From an uncultured Bacilli bacterium (GTDB taxonomy: Bacteria; Bacillota_I; Bacilli_A; RF39; UBA660), in contig CALVSQ010000006.1 in NCBI GenBank assembly GCA_944359085.1, forward strand, positions 1 through 47,122: a DNA stretch of 47,122 nt, written 5' to 3'. Positions 36,745 to 45,102 of the stretch are shown in pieces. Position numbers and translations under genes: made by a program. Below the pieces are notes generated by a model. The model was not told the DNA's origin. It ran no database searches and worked only from the letters and a program-made list of their open reading frames with translations. The stretch's first letter is position 1. Every line of letters starts with the position of its first letter.

Positions 36745-36763
36745 ATTAATGTACGACTTTATT
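36745..36763. repeat. Right attachment junction of the argGH element
   Basis: Arm ATTAATGTAC (36745-36754), GAC, then core TTTATT (36758-36763), leading into the 5' half of dacA. Joined with the left arm this gives a 30-bp attP with 10-bp perfect inverted arms. Confidence 0.8.
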
Positions 36764-37384
36764 AGTATTAACTAACCAAAAAGATCTATCAGTGCCTTTT
36801 CTTAAATAATCTTCATAAATTGAAGTAAATTCGAATATTTTTGTATGTTTAACTAATTCTTTAGCCATTATTGCCATATCATAAGCAGTTGAGTAATGAT
36901 TAGCTTCATCTAAACCATGACAGTTCTTAAAATTAGTATCTTGTAACCCTAATTCTTTAGCTCTATCATTCATCATTTTAACAAACATTTCTTCTGTACC
37001 AGCTATTTTTTCAGCTAAAGCAACAGCTGCATCATTACCAGAAGCCACAGCTAAACCTTTAAACATATCATAAACACTCATCTGTTCTCCTGTCTCTAAT
37101 AAAATTTGACTTCCTCCCATACTAGAAGCATTACTAGATACAGTTATCATATCTTCCCATTTAATAATATCTTTTTCAATTGCTTCCATAACTAGTAACA
37201 TTGTCATTATTTTAGTCATACTAGCGGGATGTCTTCTTTCATGAGAATTTCGTTCATATATAATTTCACCAGTAGTAGGTTCCATTACAATAACACTGGA
37301 AGCATTAGTTGCAAGTTCCATAGCCTTTATATTAAAAGGAAATAACATAACTAACGCTAATAAAACACAACATATTTTTTTCAT
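36746..37384 (-). pseudogene. dacA: 5' half of interrupted D-Ala-D-Ala carboxypeptidase gene
   Basis: Encodes 209 native residues then VVH and a stop from the element. A signal peptide (MKKICCVLLALVMLFPFNIKA) is followed by the SxxK box in HPASMTKIMTMLL and SGN in VASGNDAAVALAEKIAG. The KTG box is missing, being in the other half at 31.5-32.0 kb. This secreted fragment could bind but not complete the enzyme's active site. The start at 37384 is set by AGGTGAT four bases upstream; a GTG at 37393 lies inside that site. Reconstituted length is about 377 residues, normal for PBP5-type enzymes. Confidence 0.92.
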
Positions 37385-37428
37385 CAAAATCACCTATTAA
37401 AACTTATGAATCAAATTAAAAAAAATGT

Positions 37429-37456
37429 CAAAAAAAATTAGGAATAAATCCTAATT
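37429..37456 (-). terminator. Terminator of the Nudix gene
   Basis: AATTAGGA / TCCTAATT with a 4-base loop followed by eight T in the minus direction, overlapping the Nudix stop codon and ahead of dacA. Confidence 0.85.
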
Positions 37457-37969
37457 ATCTTGAATTAAATCTAAAAATGCATCAATATTTGTTTTCCTAA
37501 TATTATCGTTGTTATTTATTAATTCCATAATTTCATCTTTTGAAAGATACTTTACATACTCTACTTCATCTAATTGTAATTTAAGTTTATTTACGTCTAT
37601 ATCTTTTTTTATATAGAAAATATCTTTAAATGCGTCTTCATATTTATATGTTTTAAATAGTGTTATTTCACTAGAATCTATTTCTATTCCTAATTCTTCT
37701 TTTATTTCTTCCATTATAGCTTCTAGACTTGTTTGGCCTGATTTTACATGTCCACCTGTTGTTGCCCAAACATTATTTTTTCTTTTAGAAGTCATTTGAA
37801 ACAAAAACTCTCCATTAGAATTTTCTATAAAAGCTAATACAACTACTATGTATCTATTACTTGGTACCGCTAATTTTGTTCCTTTTTCTCTAAATAATTT
37901 CTCACCAGTTGGTTTTTTGTTTTCATCATATAAATCTGTATATTCTCCATATTTTCCACTATTAATCAT
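37451..37969 (-). CDS. Nudix hydrolase
   Basis: 172 residues. Nudix box GGHVKSGQTSLEAIMEEIKEELGI: the metal-binding EExxEE core is present, while the first Glu of the consensus is Gln and the Arg is Glu. The N-terminal part (DLYDENKKPTGEKLFREKG) and central RYIVVVLAFIENSNGEFLFQMTSKRK resemble the MutT/IPP-isomerase-like group that opens with an Asp-Glu-x-x-x-PTG motif. The substrate is unknown. AAAAGGTAG lies before the ATG. A terminator follows, so it is its own unit. Confidence 0.85.
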   Translation of the reverse strand: MINSGKYGEYTDLYDENKKPTGEKLFREKGTKLAVPSNRYIVVVLAFIENSNGEFLFQMTSKRKNNVWATTGGHVKSGQTSLEAIMEEIKEELGIEIDSSEITLFKTYKYEDAFKDIFYIKKDIDVNKLKLQLDEVEYVKYLSKDEIMELINNNDNIRKTNIDAFLDLIQDN

Positions 37970-38013
37970 AATATTTTCTACCTTTTAATCAATATAAATT
38001 TATATTATATAAC

Positions 38014-40263
38014 CTAATTTAAATATTGTTTTACAATTTCTAATATATTATTTAATTCAGTTAATAAAATATTGAAATTATTATTAACATATGTAGCATC
38101 ATTTTCTTTACTCTTTAATTCATGTTGTAAACAAATATCTGCTAATTTGTCAAATCCTAAATATCTACTTTCGCTTTTTAAAGAATGAACTAAAATAGCA
38201 TAATTTTCCATATCATTATTGTTTTTAAAATTCGTTAAATTAGTTACTTTCTCATTTACACCATTAACATATTCTCTTAATATTTCATTATATGTTGACA
38301 CATCTCCTAAAAGTTCTAAAGCAGAATCAATATTTACACCTTTTTCTTTTAAATAATTAATATTACCTTTGTTAACATTTACATTATTATTAGTTATTGT
38401 TTCTTTAAAAACATTCTCACTATTATTTGATATATTATTTTTACTATTACCTAAATATTTGTTTAAAATATAAAACAATTTATCCTTTTCTATTGGTTTA
38501 GCTAAATAACCATTAAATCCTTTGCTTAAATATTGTTCTTCCATACCATTAATAGCATTAGCTGTTAATACTATAACAGGTGTATTAAAATTAGGATTCT
38601 CTTTTAATTTAACTAATACTTCGCCACCTCTCATTTTAGGCATCATGTCATCTAACAAAATTAAATCATAATTATTTACTTTAACTTTTTCTAAACATTC
38701 AAATCCACTTTCACATGAATCAATAGTAGGATTATATTTAGCCAGTATTTTTTCAGCTACTTTAATATTTAATTTATTATCATCAACAATTAATATCTTT
38801 TTACCTGTTAAATCTAAATCAGTATTAACACTTTCTTCTTTTTCTTGTTCTAATTTAGCTAAAGATAATCTTTGATCTATAGCAACAGTAAATTCAGAAC
38901 CTTCACCATAAACACTATTAACAACAATATTTCCATTCATCATTTGAACTAATTGTTTAGTAATAGCTAATCCTAAACCAGTTCCTTCAATAGTTGTATT
39001 TCTATCTTCATCAACTCTTTGAAATTTAGTAAATAATTTGTTGATATCTTCTTTTTTTATACCTCTTCCTGTATCTTTAACAGATACAATTAAACGACAT
39101 ATTTCATTTGTTTTAACACATTTTACATTTAAACTAATCCATCCTTGATCTGTATATTTAACTGCATTAGTTAATAAATTAATCATTATTTTCTTAACAT
39201 TAATATGATCTCCATATAAAACTTTAGGAATATCTTCTGCGATACTCACTTTAAAATCTAAAGGTTTTTCACCAATTCTTGCTTTTATTAATTTTACTAT
39301 ATCATTAAATAATTTATTTGTGTCATAATCTGTATTAACTAATTCTAATTTACCTGCTTCAATTTTAGATATATCTAATATTCCATTTACTATTTCTAAT
39401 AAAGTATTAGAAGCAGTTATAACATCATTTGCATTATCTTTTGCTTCTTCCAAACTATCAGCATTAGCAATGCATTCTGAAAAACCCACTATTGCATTTA
39501 ATGGTGTTCTTATTTCATGTGACATACTAGATAAAAAGTCACTTTTAGCTCGATTAGCTTTTTCAGCCGTGTCTTTGGCAAGATTTAGAGAGTCTATCAT
39601 TTTCACATCAGGATTTTCTATTGTATGATACATCAAAGAAGTTATAAATGTTTCTATATAAGTAATTAAAAGAATACTTGGATTAAACATTTGAAATATC
39701 ATTGATAAAGATCCTAAAAATAAAAATGCAAATAAAGGTAAAAACTTTTTGGTTTTTAATTTTTTATAATTTTTCAACATACAATAAAGCATAATTAAAG
39801 TTAAAATAAAAGAAATAAAATAAGTAAAATATACACTTAATCCTTGGGTATATCTTGTTTCAAAATTATTCTCAACAACCAAATTTATAGGTAATATAAA
39901 TATGCCTAATATAGTAATATAATAAAATATACTAGATAATATTGTACCTTTTTTTTTGATTTTTATCATATATTCCCTGTCGTGTGAAATATAATAAATA
40001 TATATAGTAAAAATAAATGCCCAAGTAATTAAACAAACCAAATATAATTTTAAAATAAATTGACTAAAAATTGGGTATTGTTCATAAATAATTGCAGCAA
40101 AAGTACAAGCTAATTCTACAAGTAATCCTATAAAATTTGTTATAATTAATAACCCATAAATTTTTGTTTCTGCTGTTTTAATATGCCCTTTAAGAAAAAA
40201 CAAAAGCAATATTAAAATACTAAATAAAATTGCGCTTAAAGGAAAATATATTCCACTTCCCAT
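38014..40263 (-). CDS. Hybrid sensor histidine kinase with receiver and Hpt domains
   Basis: 749 residues. About seven hydrophobic segments fill the first 220 residues, with almost no outside loop, so the sensor is membrane-embedded. Then HisKA (FLSSMSHEIRTPLNAIVGF, phospho-His), HATPase (GTGLGLAITKQLVQMMNG), a receiver domain (KILIVDDNKLN ... LILLDDMMPKMRG ... VLTANA ... YLAKPI) and a C-terminal Hpt domain with HSLKSESRYLG. Such phosphorelay kinases pass phosphate to a separate regulator, and none is encoded nearby. AGAGAGGTAG precedes the ATG. Confidence 0.9.
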   Translation of the reverse strand: MGSGIYFPLSAILFSILILLLFFLKGHIKTAETKIYGLLIITNFIGLLVELACTFAAIIYEQYPIFSQFILKLYLVCLITWAFIFTIYIYYISHDREYMIKIKKKGTILSSIFYYITILGIFILPINLVVENNFETRYTQGLSVYFTYFISFILTLIMLYCMLKNYKKLKTKKFLPLFAFLFLGSLSMIFQMFNPSILLITYIETFITSLMYHTIENPDVKMIDSLNLAKDTAEKANRAKSDFLSSMSHEIRTPLNAIVGFSECIANADSLEEAKDNANDVITASNTLLEIVNGILDISKIEAGKLELVNTDYDTNKLFNDIVKLIKARIGEKPLDFKVSIAEDIPKVLYGDHINVKKIMINLLTNAVKYTDQGWISLNVKCVKTNEICRLIVSVKDTGRGIKKEDINKLFTKFQRVDEDRNTTIEGTGLGLAITKQLVQMMNGNIVVNSVYGEGSEFTVAIDQRLSLAKLEQEKEESVNTDLDLTGKKILIVDDNKLNIKVAEKILAKYNPTIDSCESGFECLEKVKVNNYDLILLDDMMPKMRGGEVLVKLKENPNFNTPVIVLTANAINGMEEQYLSKGFNGYLAKPIEKDKLFYILNKYLGNSKNNISNNSENVFKETITNNNVNVNKGNINYLKEKGVNIDSALELLGDVSTYNEILREYVNGVNEKVTNLTNFKNNNDMENYAILVHSLKSESRYLGFDKLADICLQHELKSKENDATYVNNNFNILLTELNNILEIVKQYLN

Positions 40264-40302
40264 AAAATCTACCTCTCTTAACTCTTAAATTAATTATACC
40301 AC

Positions 40303-40337
40303 AAAAAAACTATTTTTTATATAAATAGTCTTTTTTT
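40303..40337 (-). terminator. Terminator of the acyl-adenylating enzyme gene
   Basis: AAAAGACTATTT / AAATAGTTTTTTT around a 7-base loop in the minus direction, two bases after the stop codon and upstream of the histidine kinase gene. Confidence 0.85.
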
Positions 40338-40338
40338 A

Positions 40339-42099
40339 TTATCTTAATACTTTTACTTTTTCTTGTTGATATTCTTCAGCCGCTAAGTTTTCTAAATATG
40401 TATAATCTATTTTATCAGCTTCTTTAATTCTTGGTAATTTTGAAACAAATTCAAAACTACTTGGTATTTCATAAGGTTTTAACTGAGCATATTCATCTTT
40501 ATCGTTTATTAATAATTGTCCTTTTAACTTTTCTTTTATATACTCTATACACTCTTGGCTTGGTTCAATACCATCTTTCAAAACAATAAAAGCTTTACCA
40601 ACAAACAAATTATCTTTATCTGGTTTTTTTACAACTGCACAAGAATCAACAATATCAATAGATGAAATAATATTTTGAACTCTATCACAATAAACTTTAT
40701 TTAATGTTGACATAATATAAAATCTTGTATTTCTTCCAGTTAAAGTAAAATATCCTTGTTCATCTAATATTCCTCTTGTTCCTGTTTTAAAATATGTTTT
40801 ACCTTTATATATAAATTTACTTTGATTAGTTATATCAGGACTCTTATAATATTCTTTAAAAACGTGTTTACCACTAATACAAAGTAATCCTTCTTCTCCA
40901 TATTTTAATTCTTTTCCTGTTTCTTCATCTATTATTATCGCAGATGTTCCTAATAAAACTTTACCAACTGTTTCTGGTCTTACTTCTAATCCCACTGCAT
41001 TAGTACTTGCACCTGTAGTTTCCGCATTACCTGAACCATTACATATAACAACAGATGAATTATTATGATCTTTAAAAAATTTTCTTGTTTTGTCATATTG
41101 AGAAATTGTTAAAAAGTCTCCTCCAGAAATAAAAGTATTTATTGAAGATAAATCTTGTTCACTAGGAACATTTCTTTTTATAAGTTCTAAAAGTGCTGGA
41201 CTACCAAAAACAATATTTGGTTTTTTTTCTAAATAGTAACTAATATTTTTATATGATAAATTAGGTGTTAAAATAGCTTGTCTGCCACATAATAAAGACA
41301 TTAAAGTAGATGTTACAAATCCATATGGATAACTAAATGGAACACAAACTAAACTTTTTTCACCTCTAGCATCTGATAAATGAGTAGAATTTTTCATGTA
41401 TATACCAGAAGCTAAAATATTTTGATTAGTCAATAATACCGATTTAGGATTGCCGGTAGAGCCACTTGTAAATAGTATTAAAGAATTTTGACTTCCACCA
41501 TAAATAGTTCTAAATGGCTTTTTGTAATAATCAGCTACAGCTTTCATGTCTTTAAATGATATAAAATCATTATATCCAGACACACTTGACGATGAATCAA
41601 ATTTTTTAACATTTAAATCTTTTTTGTCTAACGTTATAATTTGTTGCACCCTAGTTCCTTTTTTTATATTTTGATTATATTCCATTGATTTATCATAATT
41701 TATAAACAATGGTGATTCAAACAAATTTAAATAATGTTTTATTTCATCAATTGAAGATGAAGCATTCAAAAATGTTGTAACCGCACCAATTCTATTAGCC
41801 GCAAGATACACTGTAATTGCTTGAATAAAATTAGGCATACAAACAACAATTATATCATTACTTTTTACTCCTAATTCTTTAAATGATTTAGACAAAATTG
41901 CAGCATTATTAATTAATTCTTCAAAATTAATTGTTGTTTCCAAGCAATTAACTGCATCATCACTTTTATAAGCACTACTTATTAATTTTAATGCATTATA
42001 TATATTAATGCCTGGTATGATAGGATGTTTTTCAAAAAAAGTTGCATCCTGAATATGTGTTTTATCAATAGATGGATATCCTGTTTTTAAATTTTCCAT
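40339..42099 (-). CDS. AMP-forming acyl/aryl-adenylating enzyme (ANL superfamily)
   Basis: About 586 residues. Adenylation motifs: LILFTSGSTGNPKSVLLT (P-loop), an INTFISGGDFLT turn, NGSGNAETTGASTNAVG, TGTRGILDEQGYFTLTGR and a C-terminal PRIKEADKIDY with the probable catalytic Lys. This type activates a carboxylate as acyl-AMP and transfers it to CoA or a carrier protein; substrate unknown. No acyl carrier protein or transferase is adjacent. The frame reaches 42120, but GGGAGAAG favours the ATG at 42099. Confidence 0.85.
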   Translation of the reverse strand: MENLKTGYPSIDKTHIQDATFFEKHPIIPGINIYNALKLISSAYKSDDAVNCLETTINFEELINNAAILSKSFKELGVKSNDIIVVCMPNFIQAITVYLAANRIGAVTTFLNASSSIDEIKHYLNLFESPLFINYDKSMEYNQNIKKGTRVQQIITLDKKDLNVKKFDSSSSVSGYNDFISFKDMKAVADYYKKPFRTIYGGSQNSLILFTSGSTGNPKSVLLTNQNILASGIYMKNSTHLSDARGEKSLVCVPFSYPYGFVTSTLMSLLCGRQAILTPNLSYKNISYYLEKKPNIVFGSPALLELIKRNVPSEQDLSSINTFISGGDFLTISQYDKTRKFFKDHNNSSVVICNGSGNAETTGASTNAVGLEVRPETVGKVLLGTSAIIIDEETGKELKYGEEGLLCISGKHVFKEYYKSPDITNQSKFIYKGKTYFKTGTRGILDEQGYFTLTGRNTRFYIMSTLNKVYCDRVQNIISSIDIVDSCAVVKKPDKDNLFVGKAFIVLKDGIEPSQECIEYIKEKLKGQLLINDKDEYAQLKPYEIPSSFEFVSKLPRIKEADKIDYTYLENLAAEEYQQEKVKVLR

Positions 42100-42131
42100 A
42101 AACTTCTCCCTTTTTTTCATTTTTCGCCGTT

Positions 42132-42160
42132 ATTCTAACACAAACTAAAAATATTGTCAA
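42132..42160 (-). promoter_or_regulatory. Promoter of the acyl-adenylating enzyme gene
   Basis: TTGACA (42160-42155), 17 bases, TAGAAT (42137-42132) on the minus strand. The -35 lies within a 16-bp sequence that is repeated upstream at 42243. Confidence 0.75.
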
Positions 42161-42258
42161 TTTTATGTATGAAACAATTCAAATTACGTCTCAAATATTA
42201 ATATACTTGTTTTAAACATTATACCATAATTTATTAAATGTGAAAATATTGTCAATTT
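42148..42258. repeat. 16-bp direct repeat in the divergent promoter region
   Basis: AAAATATTGTCAATTT occurs at 42148-42163 and again, unchanged, at 42243-42258. The first covers the -35 box of the minus-strand promoter; the second lies about 12 bases upstream of the plus-strand vanY -35. Possible binding sites of one regulator acting on both genes. Confidence 0.55.
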
Positions 42259-42269
42259 GTATTTATTTC

Positions 42270-42298
42270 TAGACTTTACTTATTTTATATAGTATAAT
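42270..42298 (+). promoter_or_regulatory. Promoter of the VanY-type gene
   Basis: TAGACT (42270-42275), 17 bases, TATAAT (42293-42298), followed by AAGGTGAT and a TTG start. Confidence 0.7.
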
Positions 42299-42317
42299 TT
42301 TATTAAGGTGATGATAT

Positions 42318-43223
42318 TTGAAAAAAGAAGAAATGAAAAAAATTATTATTATTGTTGTTTGCGTTGCTATATTAGTTTCAATTATACTTTTTATTAAAGG
42401 ATTAGATAGTACAAAAAGCGATTTAAAAAAAATTGGATATTCTAAAGATGAAATCAATACTATAATTGAAAAATTAAATGAAGAAGAAATTACTAAAATA
42501 TTGAATATGGATTATAATAAAAATTTAGTTAGTATAATTAATGAACAATATTATATTCCTTATAATTTAGATAGATATTTAAGTTATGCTAACAAAAATG
42601 AAAATATTAAAGATGTAATTAGTATTGTTAATGTTGGAGCTGACAGTGAATGGTATACTAATACAAAAGAAGCGAATATTGATGAAGGAATAAAAATGTT
42701 AGTTAATAAATTTCATTATTTAAAAGAAGATTATTCTCCAGATGATATAGTATCTATTAGTAATTGGTATGCTTATGAAGGACATTCTACAAAAAAAGAA
42801 GTTTATGATAAATATGTAAGTATGTGGGAAGCTGCTAACAAAGAGGGATTAACATTATTAGTTAACTCTTCTTATAGAACATTTGAAGACCAGCAAAATG
42901 AATATGATATGTCCAATGATGATTATGCTTCTAGACCTGGATTTTCAGAACATCAAACAGGTTTAGCTTTAGATATTGTAACTTATGATATTCAAGGAAA
43001 TCAATTTGAAAATACAGATGAATTTAAATGGTTACAAGAAAATGCTCATTTATATGGTTTTATTTTAAGATATCCTAAAGGTAAAGAATACATAACTGGG
43101 TATAATTACGAATCATGGCATTATCGTTATGTTGGAAAAGAATTAGCCACTAAGGTAAAAGAAAGTGGATTAACATATGATGAATATTATGCTTATTATT
43201 GTGAATATAAAAAAGCTTGTTAA
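42318..43223 (+). CDS. VanY-type D-alanyl-D-alanine carboxypeptidase
   Basis: 301 residues. One N-terminal membrane anchor (IIIIVVCVAILVSIILFI), a linker domain, then a zinc D,D-peptidase domain: LLVNSSYRTFEDQ, ASRPGFSEHQTGLALDIVTYD with the His and Asp zinc ligands, and ESWHYRYVG with the third ligand and general base region. It trims the terminal D-Ala of peptidoglycan stem peptides at the outer face of the membrane. The TTG start follows AAGGTGATGATA. Because the PBP5-type gene is interrupted, this may be a main carboxypeptidase of the strain (inference). Confidence 0.92.
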   Translation: MKKEEMKKIIIIVVCVAILVSIILFIKGLDSTKSDLKKIGYSKDEINTIIEKLNEEEITKILNMDYNKNLVSIINEQYYIPYNLDRYLSYANKNENIKDVISIVNVGADSEWYTNTKEANIDEGIKMLVNKFHYLKEDYSPDDIVSISNWYAYEGHSTKKEVYDKYVSMWEAANKEGLTLLVNSSYRTFEDQQNEYDMSNDDYASRPGFSEHQTGLALDIVTYDIQGNQFENTDEFKWLQENAHLYGFILRYPKGKEYITGYNYESWHYRYVGKELATKVKESGLTYDEYYAYYCEYKKAC

Positions 43224-43246
43224 GATAGATTATTCTATCTTTTTTA
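43222..43246 (+). terminator. Terminator of the VanY-type gene
   Basis: AAGATAGA / TCTATCTT with a 4-base loop and a T run, overlapping the stop codon. Confidence 0.85.
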
Positions 43247-43253
43247 GTGCATT

Positions 43254-43280
43254 AAAAAAGTTTAGAATATTTCTAAACTT
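43254..43280 (-). terminator. Terminator of the Amidase_6-small protein unit
   Basis: AAGTTTAGAA / TTCTAAACTT with a 2-base loop and six T in the minus direction, overlapping the end of the 39-residue ORF and facing the vanY terminator. Confidence 0.85.
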
Positions 43281-43381
43281 GCAATTTCAACTTCTTTATT
43301 CGTATCTATTTTATAATATATAACAATACAACCTATTATTATTAATATAATTGCTATTATTTTTATAATATCTTTTTTCAT
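43262..43381 (-). CDS. Small membrane protein or lipoprotein, 39 residues
   Basis: Its ATG overlaps the stop of the Amidase_6-type gene (ATGA), and the frame ends in the unit's terminator. A basic start is followed by the hydrophobic IIKIIAIILIIIGCIVIYY and a short charged tail (KIDTNKEVEIASLEIF). IIGC could be a lipobox. Function unknown; coupled translation suggests a partner of the upstream protein. Confidence 0.55.
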   Translation of the reverse strand: MKKDIIKIIAIILIIIGCIVIYYKIDTNKEVEIASLEIF

Positions 43382-44652
43382 TCGTTCCATCCATAAACTT
43401 TAATTAAACTAACATAAGGATACGAATAAGCTGAAATAGGATAATTTTCTAAATCAACAGTATTAGAATTAACTAATATATCAATTGTTTTACCATCTTT
43501 TTTGTAATCTCCTACTACTATTAAAGCATGTCTAGTAGGACCAGTTGTACCAACATGAATTACATCTCCTGCTTCAGCATAATACAAGTTTTCATCAACT
43601 GAAGCACATAATCCATAACCTGTATTATTTAAAGCATATTCTCTAAAATAAGGAACATATGTCCATGTATAAACATATCCTTTATCTATTTCATTTTCAT
43701 TATAAGTACCATCATACATTTTCCATTGTAAGTACTTTGAAGCACTACCAGTATAATCCATTGGAATACCACCACTATATAAAACTTGAGAAACAAAATT
43801 TTGGCAATTTGAACTAAATTCTGTCCATTCTGAATCACGTTTATTTACCCAAACTGTTTGCTTTAAAGCTTCTTCTCTATTATATTCATGATCACAAGTT
43901 TTTCTAGTAATACCTGTTCCATTTAAGAAATCATTATAATCTTTTCTATCTTTTTCTAACTTATCATTTATTAAATCTAAATAATCTTGTTTAATTTGAT
44001 CTAATTTAGCTTTACCACCACTACTATATAAATCTGTTATCATAACAAAGAAATCTTGGACCTTATTATACTTAGTTATTTTATATTTTCCATCTACTTT
44101 TTCTAAAGTAAATTCATTTTTAATATTATATATTTTTGATTCTATTTCTTTCATGAAATTAAAATTTAAATAATTGTTTTCTAAAACTGTTACTTGTACT
44201 GTATCACCATTAGTAGTTACTTCAGTAAAGTCTAAATCATATTTTGCTTTATCTAAACTTAAATCATTTGGTTTTAATTTTCTAGTTTCAATTAATAAAG
44301 ATAAAGCTGTTTGATTGATTAAAGCTTGCTCTGAAGTAAAATCTTTAAATAAATATGTCATATCATTTTCTTTTAATTCTTTAATTGAATTATAATAAAC
44401 ATTTAAAAATTCAACTATTACATCTTCTACTTCTTTATCCACTTTAACTGTATATTTAACATTATTTAAATAGTTAGTACCTATTTCGTCCACAATATTT
44501 TCTTCATTTGGATTGTCACTAGGATTTTCTGTATTTGGATTGTCACTTGGGTTATTGATATTTTCTTTTTTAGTTAAAATTAAAAACAAGCATACTACTA
44601 TAATTGTTAATATTACAAATAATATTATTTTAAATTTCATGTTTTTTTTCAT
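43378..44652 (-). CDS. Membrane-anchored Amidase_6-type protein
   Basis: 424 residues. N-terminal anchor (FKIILFVILTIIVVCLFLIL), a linker with two NPSDNPN-type repeats, a helical middle region, and a C-terminal domain that matches the putative amidase family Amidase_6: EYNREEALKQTVWV, SSNCQNFVSQVLYSGGIPMDY (candidate catalytic Cys), AEAGDVIHVGTTGPTRHALIVVGD (candidate His) and a closing VYGW. Probably an extracellular cell-wall hydrolase, transpeptidase-like enzyme or ligand-binding relative. A GTG at 44661 is inside AGGTGAA; the ATG at 44652 is preferred. Confidence 0.82.
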   Translation of the reverse strand: MKKNMKFKIILFVILTIIVVCLFLILTKKENINNPSDNPNTENPSDNPNEENIVDEIGTNYLNNVKYTVKVDKEVEDVIVEFLNVYYNSIKELKENDMTYLFKDFTSEQALINQTALSLLIETRKLKPNDLSLDKAKYDLDFTEVTTNGDTVQVTVLENNYLNFNFMKEIESKIYNIKNEFTLEKVDGKYKITKYNKVQDFFVMITDLYSSGGKAKLDQIKQDYLDLINDKLEKDRKDYNDFLNGTGITRKTCDHEYNREEALKQTVWVNKRDSEWTEFSSNCQNFVSQVLYSGGIPMDYTGSASKYLQWKMYDGTYNENEIDKGYVYTWTYVPYFREYALNNTGYGLCASVDENLYYAEAGDVIHVGTTGPTRHALIVVGDYKKDGKTIDILVNSNTVDLENYPISAYSYPYVSLIKVYGWNE

Positions 44653-44661
44653 ATAATTCAC

Positions 44662-44867
44662 CTATAAAAAGTATATCAAAAAAAATATTTTAAAACAAGA
44701 ATAGTTAATTTTAATTTTTCTTAAAGACATATTCTTTACGAATAATAAAATTTTAGCTATATCAAATTTTTAAATAACAAAACTTAAATATTTAATATTA
44801 TTTTCATATCATCTATTACTATTCTTATAATCGAATAATATTTCTTCATCAAATTTCTTTAACAAAC
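44662..44867. other. Intergenic region with no recognisable feature
   Basis: AT-rich stretch between the XRE gene terminator and the Amidase_6-type gene. It must hold the latter's promoter, but no convincing -35/-10 pair is seen. Confidence 0.5.
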
Positions 44868-44899
44868 AAAAAATGATTTATTTTTTTAAATCATTTTTT
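44868..44899 (-). terminator. Terminator of the minus-strand XRE gene
   Basis: AAAAAATGATTT / AAATCATTTTTT with an 8-base loop, reaching into the last codons of the XRE gene (Lys-rich tail). Confidence 0.75.
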
Positions 44900-45102
44900 A
44901 ATTCTTCTAAAAATATCTTATCTGGCTTAGTATTTAATATTTTAGCTATTTTAAAAGCCATTTTATAAGTTAAATTTCTTTCTTTATTTTCAATTTGCCA
45001 ATAATAGCATTTGCTAATATTTAAATTATCTGCCATTTTTTGATAAGTATAACCTTTACTAATTCTTAATTCTTGTAATTTTTTAAAATAATCTCGTCCC
45101 AT
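44878..45102 (-). CDS. Small XRE-family DNA-binding protein
   Basis: 74 residues, a lone helix-turn-helix: LQELRISKGYTYQKMADNLNISKCYYWQIENKERNLTYKMAFKIAKIL. Cro/C1-type. AAAGGAATAAAT fixes the ATG at 45102 instead of 45117. Divergent from another XRE gene, separated by about 105 bases, so the two may share an operator. No toxin gene is adjacent. Confidence 0.82.
   Translation of the reverse strand: MGRDYFKKLQELRISKGYTYQKMADNLNISKCYYWQIENKERNLTYKMAFKIAKILNTKPDKIFLEELKNDLKK

Larger units (their letters stand above)
32018..36763 (-). mobile_element. Serine-integrase element carrying argGH, inserted in dacA
   Basis: The segment between two copies of the core TTTATT (32018-32023 and 36758-36763) is 4,740 bp. 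It holds a large serine recombinase, a small ORF before it, argH, argG and a T-box leader with its own promoter. Deleting it joins the two dacA halves with no lost or added codon, giving NTNKLVRFYKGVDGLKTGY. No capsid, replication or conjugation genes are present, so it is a minimal integrative element or one mobilised by others. All genes read on the minus strand, like dacA. Confidence 0.9.

Noticed and set aside
32018-36763. Prophage or conjugative element
   Set aside because: No capsid, tail, lysis, replication, relaxase or type IV secretion genes fit in 4.7 kb; only recombinase, a small ORF and argGH.
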